From assembly GCA_047936785.1 (NCBI GenBank), contig CP176394.1: a stretch of DNA of 64,000 bases. One strand, 5' to 3'. Positions 24,436 through 33,174 of this stretch are shown here, in pieces. Source of the stretch: Acidaminobacterium chupaoyuni (lineage in GTDB: Bacteria > Bacillota > Clostridia > Oscillospirales > Butyricicoccaceae). A program made the position numbers and the translations under genes. Position 1 is the first letter of the stretch. Each line of letters starts with the position of its first letter. The notes under the pieces are model-generated. The model saw only the letters and a program-made list of their open reading frames with translations, made no database searches and was not told where the DNA came from.

Positions 24436-25512
24436 ATGAGCGAGAAAAAATATGAAAACACGGGCCGGCTGCGGCCCAATCGCTTTGATGAAAGCAGGCA
24501 GGCGCTGATCATTATCGACCAGACCCTGCTGCCGGGCGAAATCGAAGAGAAAGCATTGAAAACGCCGGAAGAGGTGTTTGAGGCCATCCGCGCGCTGCGG
24601 GTACGGGGCGCGCCGGCCATCGGTGTTGCCGCCGCCTATGGTGTTTATCTGGGTGTCTGCCACGAAGAAAATATGGCGCCGCAGGCGCTGTATGCGCGGT
24701 TTTTGAAAACAAAGGAATATCTGGCGGCCGCCCGCCCCACCGCCGTGAATTTATGCTGGGCGCTGGAACGCATGGATCGCTGTTTTACTGAAAACAAAGG
24801 AAAAAGCAGCCATGAGATCCTTTGCCTGCTGCATGAGGAAGCGGACAGCATTTTGGCGGAAGATGAACGCCAGAACGAAGCGATCGCTCGCCTGGGGTTG
24901 AGCCTTTTGAAAAAAGGCGATGGCATTCTGACACACTGCAACGCGGGGCCGCTGGCAACTTCGGCTTTCGGCACAGCGTTGGGGCCTATTTTGCTGGGGC
25001 AGGAAGAAGGATACGGTTTCCATGTTTTTGCCGATGAAACAAGACCGCTGCTTCAAGGCGCGCGGCTGACGGCATTTGAACTGACCAGAGCGGGGGTCAA
25101 TACCACGCTGATCTGCGATAACATGGCCGCAAGCGTTATGAGCCGGGGCAGGATTCAGGCGGTTTTGGTGGGATGCGACCGTGTGGCCGCTAACGGCGAC
25201 ACCGCAAACAAGATCGGAACCATGGGCGTGGCCATTCTGGCGAAGTATTTTCATATCCCCTTTTATGTATGCGGACCCACCACCACGCTGGATCTTGCCT
25301 GCGCCGACGGCGGAAAGATCAAAATCGAAGAGCGCCCCGGCGAAGAGGTCACGACACTGTGGTATCAAAAGAGAATGGCTCCCGAAGAAACGGCGGTCTA
25401 TAACCCCGCTTTCGATGTGACACCGGCCGAATTGATCACCGCCATCATCACGGAAAAGGGCATCGCTTACCCGCCTTATACACAATCGTTAAAAAATTTG
25501 ATGGAACGATAA
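24436..25512 (+). CDS. mtnA: S-methyl-5-thioribose-1-phosphate isomerase MtnA
   Basis: A 358-residue enzyme of the eIF-2B-alpha-like fold that converts methylthioribose-1-phosphate to methylthioribulose-1-phosphate in methionine salvage. Seen are VRGAPAIGVAAAYG (substrate loop), ILTHCNAGPLAT (catalytic Cys) and VGCDRVAANGDTANKIGT (catalytic Asp), all at expected positions. The frame stays open to 24352 inside the repeat tract, but ATG 24436 has GGAGG 7 bases before it and matches the family start. No other salvage genes (mtnK, mtnB, mtnD) are in the window. The repeat tract forms its upstream region. Confidence 0.92.
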   Translation: MSEKKYENTGRLRPNRFDESRQALIIIDQTLLPGEIEEKALKTPEEVFEAIRALRVRGAPAIGVAAAYGVYLGVCHEENMAPQALYARFLKTKEYLAAARPTAVNLCWALERMDRCFTENKGKSSHEILCLLHEEADSILAEDERQNEAIARLGLSLLKKGDGILTHCNAGPLATSAFGTALGPILLGQEEGYGFHVFADETRPLLQGARLTAFELTRAGVNTTLICDNMAASVMSRGRIQAVLVGCDRVAANGDTANKIGTMGVAILAKYFHIPFYVCGPTTTLDLACADGGKIKIEERPGEEVTTLWYQKRMAPEETAVYNPAFDVTPAELITAIITEKGIAYPPYTQSLKNLMER

Positions 25513-25571
25513 TAAAACGGCACCTTTTTTGCTTTTCTTTCATAGAATAGCGAGAAAGGTGGTGAACCGGC

Positions 25572-26255
25572 TTGCCTTATCAAGAAGAAAACGGCTGGAA
25601 AAGCGGCGCGCTGGAAGGAACGCTTTATTATGGAAGAACGCCCGTGCTGGGCTATCGCATCGCGTATCCACAGCCTGCCGAAGCAATGATGCCGGGCAGC
25701 GCCCGCCGGATGCGGGAATATTATAAAACACGCGCCTGTGAAAAGCTGGCCTGGGTGAAACAGCAGATCTATCCGCAAGCGGCAGAAGCCTGCCGGCGGC
25801 TGGGAAAAACGGAAGGATTCCGCATGCCGCAGCTGACGGAAGAGTTCACGCCCATGTATTGCGGCGGGGGGATGTGCTCTTTGTTTTTTGATACTTATCT
25901 GGCAGGCTGCACGGGAAGAGACAAAATTTGGCGGTTTGCCCAAACATGGGATATCTGGCAGAAAAGAACCTTGCCGCTGGCGTTCTTCTTCCGCCGCGGC
26001 TTTGCTTATCGCTCCGTCATTTTGCAGGAGATCGGCCGGCAGGTAGAGCGCCAGAGCCGCGAAGAAGGCAGCCTTTACTACCGCGACGCCGAAAAATTGC
26101 TGAAAACCAAGTTTTCCGAAGAGCGCTTTTATCTGGCGGATGACGGGATCGTGATTTTTTATGAACAGCGCGCTCTGGGGAGATCCGCACTGGGCATTCC
26201 TTCTTTTCTGATTCCTTACACCCAATTCGGCAGCGGCCTGAAACCGGAGCTTTGA
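25572..26255 (+). CDS. DUF3298 (RsiV-like) domain protein
   Basis: A 227-residue protein without signal peptide or membrane helix. The C-terminal part, FYLADDGIVIFYEQRALG followed by GIPSFLIPYTQF, matches the DUF3298 domain found at the C-terminus of RsiV-type anti-sigma factors and secreted DUF4163/DUF3298 proteins; the N-terminal part, with TPMYCGGGMCSLFFDTYLAG, is compatible with the preceding DUF4163-like region. The start is TTG 25572 with AGGTGGTG at 7 bases spacing. Lack of an export signal is odd for this group. It follows mtnA by about 60 bases. Confidence 0.65.
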   Translation: MPYQEENGWKSGALEGTLYYGRTPVLGYRIAYPQPAEAMMPGSARRMREYYKTRACEKLAWVKQQIYPQAAEACRRLGKTEGFRMPQLTEEFTPMYCGGGMCSLFFDTYLAGCTGRDKIWRFAQTWDIWQKRTLPLAFFFRRGFAYRSVILQEIGRQVERQSREEGSLYYRDAEKLLKTKFSEERFYLADDGIVIFYEQRALGRSALGIPSFLIPYTQFGSGLKPEL

Positions 26256-26316
26256 TTCATAGACAAAGCGGAAAAAGCGTGATAGACTGAAAGAAAAAGA
26301 TCTGTGAGGGGAAACT

Positions 26317-26901
26317 ATGAACGGGAAGAAAAAGAAATATAAGACCGGCCGTGTGATCGGCCTGGTTTTCGTGATCTTGCTTTTTTTGATTTTATGTCTT
26401 TTGACCTATAGCGCGTTCCGCCCGTTTTCCTTGCTGCCGCAGGGGCTGAACTGGCAAGCCGCGCCGGTGGCGGAAAACACCTTGAAAAACAGCCTGCCCA
26501 AGGGAAGCCTGGCGATGATCGATCGACTGAAAACGCCGCACCAGAACGATATGGCCGCTTACCGTGAAAACGATCAGATCAAATTCGGCCGTGTCGCCGA
26601 AGAAAAAGCCGAAGGGTATCAGCTTCAAAACGAAACGGACAGCAAAAGCGTTTTTATCGATCGCGTGAAAATCTATGGCGCCGTGCCTTATTATATCGCC
26701 AACCTCGGCGCTTTGCTGCTGCTTCTGAATGAATTCCGCCTTACGATGGTGGCCGTTTGCGCGCTGTATCTGGTGTTTTGGCTTTTGTTCCTTGCCACGG
26801 CCCCTGCCCGCCGCAAAATGCGCAAAAAGAAAGAATTGATGGAACTCTTTGAGTTTTACGGCGAGAAATACGATATCGAAGAGGCCGGAATCGATTATTA
26901 A
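26317..26901 (+). CDS. Degenerate SipW/S26-peptidase-like membrane protein
   Basis: A 194-residue protein: a cytoplasmic basic N-terminus, TM helix at about 12-33, an extracytoplasmic domain (35-125), two hydrophobic stretches near 127-160 and a basic/acidic tail. The domain resembles type I signal peptidases of the SipW/archaeal kind: LPKGSLAMID corresponds to the V-G-x-L-x-V strand after the active Ser, NDQIKFGRV to the G-D-x-I-x-F strand, and VFIDRVKIYGAVPYYIANLG to the final I-G-x-V-P-x-I-G strand. The active-site Ser-Met and the Thr-His-Arg segment are not recognisable. So the fold is inferred and catalysis is doubtful. GTGAGGGG precedes the ATG. Confidence 0.5.
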   Translation: MNGKKKKYKTGRVIGLVFVILLFLILCLLTYSAFRPFSLLPQGLNWQAAPVAENTLKNSLPKGSLAMIDRLKTPHQNDMAAYRENDQIKFGRVAEEKAEGYQLQNETDSKSVFIDRVKIYGAVPYYIANLGALLLLLNEFRLTMVAVCALYLVFWLLFLATAPARRKMRKKKELMELFEFYGEKYDIEEAGIDY

Positions 26902-26928
26902 GAAAACTAAAGAATACTTTGTGCCATG

Positions 26929-26970
26929 AATTGCGGCCCGCTTTTAAAAAAAAAGCGGGCCGCAATTTAT
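26929..26970 (+). terminator. Terminator after the SipW-like gene
   Basis: A 17-base arm (26929-26945) pairs perfectly with 26951-26967 (core TTGCGGCCCGC/GCGGGCCGCAA) and is followed by an AT-rich stretch. Confidence 0.85.
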
Positions 26971-26975
26971 TACAT

Positions 26976-27354
26976 TAAAATAGAACACCCAAATAATTCT
27001 AAACTGTGAAAAACAAACGAAGTTTCTTTTAACTGAAAATGAACAGCACAGAAAGAAAGAATAAATTCTTAACCGAATCATAACAAAACGGGTAATTATT
27101 TAATAAATATGTCATAATTGAAGGCCATTTCTGCGTAAAAAATTATTAAAAACTGGCTGTTCATGGTTCATTCATAATTTTATTTAAAGCGCGCAAATAT
27201 AAAAGCGCTAAGATGTATAATTTGCACAAAAACCATCGAAAAATGGAAAATAATGAAATTCTAAAATTGTGCACTATTACCATTTGAAACGCATAAAAAT
27301 TAGGGATAAAAAGCAAAATTCACAGGAAAAACGGAGGCGCACCAAAAAATGGTG
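26976..27354. other. AT-rich non-coding region upstream of the opp operon
   Basis: About 380 bases with no supportable ORF. It holds a good -10-like TGTATAAT (27214-27221) without a -35, a short AGCGC/GCGCT hairpin (about 27187-27210), and several long A/T runs. No riboswitch or T-box element was recognised. It is probably regulatory DNA of the oligopeptide operon. Confidence 0.5.
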
Positions 27355-27383
27355 TTGCATAATACTGTTAAAACCGATAGAAT
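27355..27383 (+). promoter_or_regulatory. Promoter of the opp operon
   Basis: TTGCAT (27355-27360), exactly 17 bases, TAGAAT (27378-27383). The predicted 5' leader before oppA is about 85 nt. Confidence 0.7.
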
Positions 27384-27476
27384 ACAAATCACGAACCGAA
27401 GACATGGCGAAAACCATGGATGGTCGTGAGGATGAGCGGTGAAAAACACCGTAAAAATTTTTATGAGGTGAAACTT

Positions 27477-29030
27477 ATGAGAAATCGCAAAATCCGTGTA
27501 TTGAGTTTCATGTTGGTACTTGTGATGGTGCTTGGCATGTTCGCCGGCTGCTCCAAGAACACCAGCAAAGACACCACCGACACCAAAGATGATGGAAGCA
27601 AAACAACAACGAAAGATTCCATCGTGATCGCCACAGCAAACGAAACCCCTTCGCTTTCCCCCACAGGTCATAACGCGGTTGCCGGTTCTTACATGAACCT
27701 GCTGACCTACAACACCCTGTTCAAGACAGGCAAAGACCTGAACCCCGAACCCGATCTGGTTGAAGATTACAAAAACATTTCCGACAGCGAATGGGAATTC
27801 ACACTGAGAAAAGGTGTTAAGTTCCATAACGGCGAAGAAATGAAGGCCGACGATGTGGTTGCTTCCATTCAGTGGGCAAAAACATTCCCCGAAGTCAGCC
27901 TGTATAACGAAAGCATCGCGAAGATCGAAAAAGTTGACGATTATAAAGTTAAGATCACAACAGACGGCCCCGACGCCAGACTGCTCAGCGACTTAACTCA
28001 GCATGGCAACTCCATCGTTCCGAAGTCTCTGCTTGACAGCGGCAACGATTTCAACAAGAACCCCATCGGCACAGGCCCGTATGTCTTTAAAGAATGGGTC
28101 TCCGGCGATAAGATCGTGTTTGAAGCTTTCAAAGATTATTTTGAAGGCGAAGCTCCTATCAAGAACATGACATGGAGAATCATCCCTGAAGGTTCCTCCA
28201 GAACAATCGCTCTGGAAGCCGGCGAAATCGACTTCATCGTTGAAGTGGAAGCCATGGACTCCGAACGCCTGAAGGGCAACGACAAACTGAGCGTTATCGA
28301 ATACCATGCGACTAACGAAACATGGATGATGCTGAACAACGAAAAACCGGGCCTGGATAATGTTCTGGTTCGTAAAGCCATCAACGCAGCAGTTGATAAG
28401 GAATCTGTTGTTCAGGTTGCTTACAACGGCGCAGCAGTTCCCGCATATTCTCAGGCTCCTAACAACCTCCCCGGCGCCAGCGACAAGAACACTGATAAGT
28501 ATGATGTAGAAAAAGCCAAGAAATATCTGGCCGATTCCAAAGTTGATCCCGCAAGCATCAAGTTCTCCATCATCTGCTCTGACGACACCAAGAAGAGAGC
28601 AGGCGAAGTTGTTCAGGCGAACCTGAAAGAAAACCTGGGCATCAATTGCGAAATCGAATCCATGGACCTTGCAACATACCTTTCCACCACAGCTGAAGGC
28701 AACTACACAGCAGCTATCGGCGGATTCTCTTCTTCCACAATGCTGGGTTACATGATTGGCGTTTGCCATTCCAAATCTATCAACGCTTCTAACAAAACCC
28801 GTATGAACAGCCCCGAAGTTGATGCGCTGATCGACAAAGCTTCCAAGACTGTTGATACCGATGAAAGAAATAAGGTTCTGGCAGATGCAGTTGCAGCCGT
28901 CAACGACCTGTGCCCCCAGATCCCTCTGTATCAGCCCATCTCTCTGAGAGCGTTTAACAAAGACCTGAAAGGCGTCGAAGTTAACGACAGCGGCACATTG
29001 TATTTCAATAAAGTGTCGTGGGCTAACTAA
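27477..29030 (+). CDS. oppA: Oligopeptide ABC transporter, substrate-binding lipoprotein
   Basis: A 517-residue lipoprotein of the SBP_bac_5 family. The signal peptide ends with lipobox MFAGC, Cys at residue 23, then a Thr/Lys/Asp-rich linker. The mature part has the family stretches EWEFTLRKGVKFHNGEEMKA, NPIGTGPYVFKEW and a C-terminal LCPQIPLYQP. It captures peptides outside the membrane for OppBCDF. The start is ATG 27477 with GAGGTG 6 bases upstream; an in-frame extension to 27420 lacks one. Codon choice differs from neighbours (frequent GTT, GCT, AAG), consistent with high expression. A stem-loop without a T-run follows. Confidence 0.92.
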   Translation: MRNRKIRVLSFMLVLVMVLGMFAGCSKNTSKDTTDTKDDGSKTTTKDSIVIATANETPSLSPTGHNAVAGSYMNLLTYNTLFKTGKDLNPEPDLVEDYKNISDSEWEFTLRKGVKFHNGEEMKADDVVASIQWAKTFPEVSLYNESIAKIEKVDDYKVKITTDGPDARLLSDLTQHGNSIVPKSLLDSGNDFNKNPIGTGPYVFKEWVSGDKIVFEAFKDYFEGEAPIKNMTWRIIPEGSSRTIALEAGEIDFIVEVEAMDSERLKGNDKLSVIEYHATNETWMMLNNEKPGLDNVLVRKAINAAVDKESVVQVAYNGAAVPAYSQAPNNLPGASDKNTDKYDVEKAKKYLADSKVDPASIKFSIICSDDTKKRAGEVVQANLKENLGINCEIESMDLATYLSTTAEGNYTAAIGGFSSSTMLGYMIGVCHSKSINASNKTRMNSPEVDALIDKASKTVDTDERNKVLADAVAAVNDLCPQIPLYQPISLRAFNKDLKGVEVNDSGTLYFNKVSWAN

Positions 29031-29048
29031 GATCCAATTAGCGACTAA

Positions 29049-29078
29049 CTATCCTCAGCCTTTTTAGGCTGGGGATAG
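29049..29078 (+). promoter_or_regulatory. Intercistronic stem-loop between oppA and oppB
   Basis: CTATCCTCAGCC (29049-29060) pairs with GGCTGGGGATAG (29067-29078), with one G-T pair, around a TTTTTA loop. No T-run follows, so it is more likely an mRNA-stabilising or partial-termination element that keeps the binding-protein message in excess. Confidence 0.6.
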
Positions 29079-29183
29079 TCTACCCCTATATAAAACTTTA
29101 CGGAAAGGGTTTTATAAGAAAAAAGGGGCAAAATTTTGCCGCAGCGTCATAATGAGGCAGGCAATGGAAAATAGGAGGATCAT

Positions 29184-30104
29184 ATGTGGAAATTCATTCT
29201 TAAAAGAATCATTTATCTGATCCCGGTATTGATCGGCGTTACCCTGATCGTTTACATGATCATGAGCCTGGCCCCTGGCGATCCTGCAAAGGTTATCTTG
29301 GGCGAACAGGCCACCCCTGAGCAGATCGCGGATCTGCGCGACAAAATGGGCTTGGATGACCCTGTGCTGGTGCAGTATGCACGCTATATGTTCAACCTGT
29401 GCAAGGGCGATATGGGCACATCCTATAAAACAAAAAATCAGGTTGCATCTGAAGTTTTTGCCCGTTTCCCCAACACATTAAAACTGGCTCTGGTCTCGAT
29501 GGTGATCTCCATCGGCTGTGCTATCCCCTTGGGCGTATTGGCGGCCGTAAAACAGAATACCTTGTTTGACGGCATTTCAATGATCATCGCCTTGGTCGGC
29601 GTATCCATGCCTATCTTCTGGTTAGGTTTGTTGCTGATCCTATTCTTCTCGCTGAAGCTTGGCTGGTTCCCCTCTTCGGGCAGCAACGGCTGGAAGAGCA
29701 TCGTGCTCCCTGCTGTAGCGCTGGGCTTCATGCACATGGCTTCCATCGCGAGAACGACCCGTTCCTCCATGCTGGAAACCATCCGTCAGGATTACATCCG
29801 CACCGTTCGCGCGAAGGGTGTTTCCAACGGTAAGGTGATCCGTAAGCATGCTTTGAAGAACGCTTTGATCCCCACCATCACCGTTATCGGTCTTCAGATC
29901 GGCGGCATGCTGGGCGGCTCTGTGTTAACAGAAACCGTGTTCGCATGGCCCGGCATCGGCCGTTTGATGGTCGACTCTATCCAGGGCCGCGACATCCCGA
30001 TGGTTCTGGGCTGTATCATCCTTCTGTCGATGAGCTTCTCGATCGTCAACCTGATCGTTGACCTGACCTATGGCTTCGTCGATCCTCGTATCAAGAATTC
30101 GTAA
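29184..30104 (+). CDS. oppB: Oligopeptide ABC permease OppB
   Basis: A 306-residue membrane protein with six helices. The N-terminal YLIPVLIGVTLIVYMIMSLAPGDPA and the YIRTVRAKGVSNGKVIRKHALKNALIP loop (EAA motif for ATPase docking) are diagnostic of DppB/OppB permeases. With OppC it forms the channel through which OppD and OppF drive peptide import. GGAGG precedes ATG 29184; oppC follows after 14 bases. Confidence 0.93.
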   Translation: MWKFILKRIIYLIPVLIGVTLIVYMIMSLAPGDPAKVILGEQATPEQIADLRDKMGLDDPVLVQYARYMFNLCKGDMGTSYKTKNQVASEVFARFPNTLKLALVSMVISIGCAIPLGVLAAVKQNTLFDGISMIIALVGVSMPIFWLGLLLILFFSLKLGWFPSSGSNGWKSIVLPAVALGFMHMASIARTTRSSMLETIRQDYIRTVRAKGVSNGKVIRKHALKNALIPTITVIGLQIGGMLGGSVLTETVFAWPGIGRLMVDSIQGRDIPMVLGCIILLSMSFSIVNLIVDLTYGFVDPRIKNS

Positions 30105-30118
30105 GGGGGAGAAAAAGA

Positions 30119-31009
30119 ATGAGCACACAAGCAACAAAGACTCCTGAACATAAGAACGCCAAGAAAAAAGGCCAAATGGCGGATGTGTGGCGCAGACTGA
30201 AGCGCAACAAGACCGCTATGCTGGGCCTTGTGATCGTTGTTTTGCTGATCTTAATGATGATCTTCGCCGGCGTATTATATGATTATGATACCGTTGTTAT
30301 CAAGCAGGATATCACCCAGCGTTTGCAGAGCCCCTCGGCAGCCCATCCTTTCGGCACCGATGAAATGGGCAGAGATATCATGGCCAGAATCTTCCACGGC
30401 AGCCGCGCATCCCTGCTGATCTCTTTCATCTCGGTTGTGTTCTCGCTGATCTCGGGTGGTTTTCTGGGCGCAGTCGCCGGCTTCTTCGGCGGCAAAACAG
30501 ATACCATCATCATGCGTATCATGGATATCTTCCTGGCGATCCCCGGCACACTGCTGGCCATCACCATCGTGGCAGCCCTCGGGCCTTCCACAGTCAACTT
30601 GGTTATCGCGTTGACCATTTCCTACATCCCGGGCTTTGCCCGAATCACCCGCGGCGCTGTGCTGACGGTCAAGGATGTGGAATATATCGAAGCCGCCCGT
30701 GCCATCGGCGCGAAGAACGGCACGATCATCATGAGCCATATCCTCCCCAACTGCTTTGGCCCGATCATGGTTCAGACAACATTGAATGTGGCATCGGTCA
30801 TCCTGACAACAGCCGGCCTGTCCTTCCTGGGCTTGGGCATCCAGGCACCCCGTCCTGAATGGGGCGCAATGCTTTCCGGCGGCAGAACCTATATCCGCGA
30901 TTACAGCTACATCACAATGTTCCCCGGCTTCTCGATCATGATCACGATCTTGAGCCTGAACCTGTTGGGCGACGGCCTGAGAGACGCGCTTGACCCGAGA
31001 CTGAAGTAA
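30119..31009 (+). CDS. oppC: Oligopeptide ABC permease OppC
   Basis: A 296-residue membrane protein of six helices with a hydrophilic N-terminus (about 35 residues) that is usual for OppC/DppC. HPFGTDEMGRDIMARIFHGSR and YIEAARAIGAKNGTIIMSH (EAA loop) are the typical motifs, and the C-terminus ends GDGLRDALDPRLK. It pairs with OppB. GGGGGAG lies before ATG 30119, and oppD begins 18 bases after the stop. Confidence 0.93.
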   Translation: MSTQATKTPEHKNAKKKGQMADVWRRLKRNKTAMLGLVIVVLLILMMIFAGVLYDYDTVVIKQDITQRLQSPSAAHPFGTDEMGRDIMARIFHGSRASLLISFISVVFSLISGGFLGAVAGFFGGKTDTIIMRIMDIFLAIPGTLLAITIVAALGPSTVNLVIALTISYIPGFARITRGAVLTVKDVEYIEAARAIGAKNGTIIMSHILPNCFGPIMVQTTLNVASVILTTAGLSFLGLGIQAPRPEWGAMLSGGRTYIRDYSYITMFPGFSIMITILSLNLLGDGLRDALDPRLK

Positions 31010-31027
31010 GACTGGAGGAAATGACAG

Positions 31028-32035
31028 ATGAGTGAAAAGAAAAATCTCGCAGTAGAGATCAAAGATCTGGTCGTAGAATTCAGAACGGACGACGGTGTCG
31101 TTCAAGCTGTAAACGGATTGGATCTGGAGATCGAACAGGGGAAGACCCTGGGCCTGGTGGGCGAGACAGGCGCGGGCAAAACCACGACCGGTTTGTCCAT
31201 TTTAAGATTGATTCCGAACCCTCCGGGAAAGATCGTGCGCGGCAGCATCAAGCTGGGCGGCGAAGATATTTTCTCGAAGACCGAGCATGAAATGGAAAAG
31301 GTGAGAGGCAATCAGGTTTCGATGATCTTCCAGGATCCTATGACCTCCCTCGACCCTGTTATGACAGTAGAAGATCAGATCGCGGAAGTGATCGAGCTTC
31401 ATGAAGATGTCAACCATGCCAAAGCCGTAGAAAAGGCAAAAGAGATGCTGGAACTGGTAGGCATCCCGGGCGCCCGCGGCAACGAATATCCGCACCAGTT
31501 CTCCGGCGGCATGAAGCAGCGCGTGGTGATCGCGATTGCGCTGGCGTGCTCCCCGGGATTGCTGATCGCCGACGAACCCACCACGGCGCTGGATGTAACG
31601 ATCCAGGCACAGGTTCTGGAAATGATGAAGGGCCTGAAAGAGAAATATAACACTTCCATGCTGATGGTCACCCATGACCTGGGCATTGTGGCAGAAATCT
31701 GCGACACAGTGTCGATCATCTATGCGGGCCGCATCGTGGAACACGGCAGCCTGGAAGATATTTTCGAAAACACAAGACATCCTTATACAGAAGGTCTGTT
31801 CAACTCTCTGCCGGATCTGGAGAACAGAGATTCGAAACTGAAGCCGATCAAAGGCCTGATGCCCGACCCGAGCAACCTGCCTGCCGGCTGCGCGTTCTGC
31901 CCGCGCTGCGATTACGCGATGGAAATCTGCAAAACACAGAAGCCCGGTCGTGTATACCGCAACGAAGAGCATTATGTGGAATGCCACCTGTATAACGAGA
32001 CAAATATCAAGGAAGGGATGTTGAACAGAAAATGA
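31028..32035 (+). CDS. oppD: Oligopeptide ABC ATPase OppD
   Basis: A 335-residue ATPase. Walker A GETGAGKTT (about 40), Q-loop IFQDPMTSLDP, signature FSGGMKQR, Walker B LLIADEPTTALD and the H-loop THDLG are intact. The C-terminal oligopeptide-transporter extension includes a Cys cluster, CAFCPRCDYAMEIC, followed by HYVECHL; similar Cys sets bind a 4Fe-4S cluster in some OppD/DppD proteins. It overlaps oppF by 4 bases (ATGA), so the two ATPases are co-translated. Confidence 0.93.
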   Translation: MSEKKNLAVEIKDLVVEFRTDDGVVQAVNGLDLEIEQGKTLGLVGETGAGKTTTGLSILRLIPNPPGKIVRGSIKLGGEDIFSKTEHEMEKVRGNQVSMIFQDPMTSLDPVMTVEDQIAEVIELHEDVNHAKAVEKAKEMLELVGIPGARGNEYPHQFSGGMKQRVVIAIALACSPGLLIADEPTTALDVTIQAQVLEMMKGLKEKYNTSMLMVTHDLGIVAEICDTVSIIYAGRIVEHGSLEDIFENTRHPYTEGLFNSLPDLENRDSKLKPIKGLMPDPSNLPAGCAFCPRCDYAMEICKTQKPGRVYRNEEHYVECHLYNETNIKEGMLNRK

Positions 32036-32988
32036 GCGAAGATAAAGCATTGTTAGAGGTCAAAGGCCTCAAGAAATACTTCAGCACCCCGCGCGGCATG
32101 CTTCATGCTGTAGATGATGTGACATTTACCTTGAATAAAGGTAAGACGCTGGGCGTCGTAGGTGAATCGGGCTGCGGCAAATCGACCACAGGCCGTGCGA
32201 TCCTGAGATTGACAGAGCCCACAGGCGGCGAAGTGCTGTTTGAAGGCAAAGATGTTCGTAAACTGGATAAGAGCGGCATGCGCAAAATGCGTAAAGACAT
32301 GCAGATCATCTTCCAGGATCCGTTCTCTTCGCTGAACCCCCGTAAAACGATCAGCCAGACCATTGCAGAGCCTCTGAAGCTGAACCACATCATCGATGAC
32401 AGAGCGAAGAGAGAAGAACGCGTTCTGGAACTGATGGCGACGGTAGGCCTTGCGGAAAGACTGTATAACACCTATCCTCACGAACTGGACGGCGGCCGCC
32501 GCCAGAGAATCGGCATCGCGCGCGCGCTGGCGCTGAACCCGAAGTTCATCGTTTGCGATGAACCGGTCTCTGCGCTGGATGTATCGATTCAGGCACAGAT
32601 CCTCAACCTGATGCAGGATCTGCAGGATAACCTGGGCCTGACCTATATGTTCATCACCCATGACCTTTCGGTTGTCAACCACTTCTCGGATGACATCGCG
32701 GTTATGTATCTGGGCAAGCTGATTGAAAAAGCTCCTGCGGAAGAATTGTTCGCCAACCCGACACATCCTTACACCAAGGCTCTGCTGTCTGCGATCCCTG
32801 TGCCGAACATCCGCAAAAAGATCGACAGAATCCTGCTGAAGGGCGAGATCACCTCCCCCATCGAGCCGAAGCCTGTCTGCCGTTTTGCAAACCGCTGCAA
32901 CTATGCGACAGATCGCTGCCGCAGCGAAGAACCCCAGTTGAAAGAAATCTCCACTGGGCATTTCGTCTCCTGCTTCCTCTGCGACTAA
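32032..32988 (+). CDS. oppF: Oligopeptide ABC ATPase OppF
   Basis: A 318-residue ATPase. Walker A GESGCGKSTTG, Q-loop IFQDPFSSLNP, Walker B FIVCDEPVSALD and H-loop THDLS are canonical. The ABC signature reads LDGGRRQR instead of LSGGQRQR, so the signature Ser is Asp and Gln is Arg. Because the signature contacts ATP held by the partner, one of the two ATP sites of the OppD-OppF pair should be altered. The C-terminal extension has CRFANRCNYATDRC and ends HFVSCFLCD. It is last gene of the operon, followed by two terminators. Confidence 0.93.
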   Translation: MSEDKALLEVKGLKKYFSTPRGMLHAVDDVTFTLNKGKTLGVVGESGCGKSTTGRAILRLTEPTGGEVLFEGKDVRKLDKSGMRKMRKDMQIIFQDPFSSLNPRKTISQTIAEPLKLNHIIDDRAKREERVLELMATVGLAERLYNTYPHELDGGRRQRIGIARALALNPKFIVCDEPVSALDVSIQAQILNLMQDLQDNLGLTYMFITHDLSVVNHFSDDIAVMYLGKLIEKAPAEELFANPTHPYTKALLSAIPVPNIRKKIDRILLKGEITSPIEPKPVCRFANRCNYATDRCRSEEPQLKEISTGHFVSCFLCD

Positions 32989-33000
32989 GTGCTGTTCAAA

Positions 33001-33030
33001 AGAGCCCGGATCTTTCCGGGCTCTTTTTTC
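33001..33030 (+). terminator. Terminator of the opp operon
   Basis: AGAGCCCGG (33001-33009) pairs with CCGGGCTCT (33016-33024), followed by five T. Confidence 0.93.
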
Positions 33031-33044
33031 CTGTTTCATGGTTT

Positions 33045-33074
33045 AAAGCCACGCGGTTATCGCGTGGCTTTTTC
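33045..33074 (+). terminator. Second terminator hairpin behind oppF
   Basis: AAAGCCACGCG (33045-33055) pairs perfectly with CGCGTGGCTTT (33061-33071) around GTTAT and is followed by T residues. It backs up the first hairpin. Confidence 0.8.
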
Positions 33075-33174
33075 GATGGATCGGCGGTCATGGGATCAAG
33101 TGGTTAAAAATGAAGATTGAAAAGTTTTGAAAAATTCAGCCGGATGATGAAAGCAAAAGGAACAGGTAAAAAAG

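Noticed and set aside
26976..27354. T-box or CodY-type element before oppA
   Set aside because: No T-box GGTGGCACCG-like sequence, and only poor partial matches to the CodY consensus.
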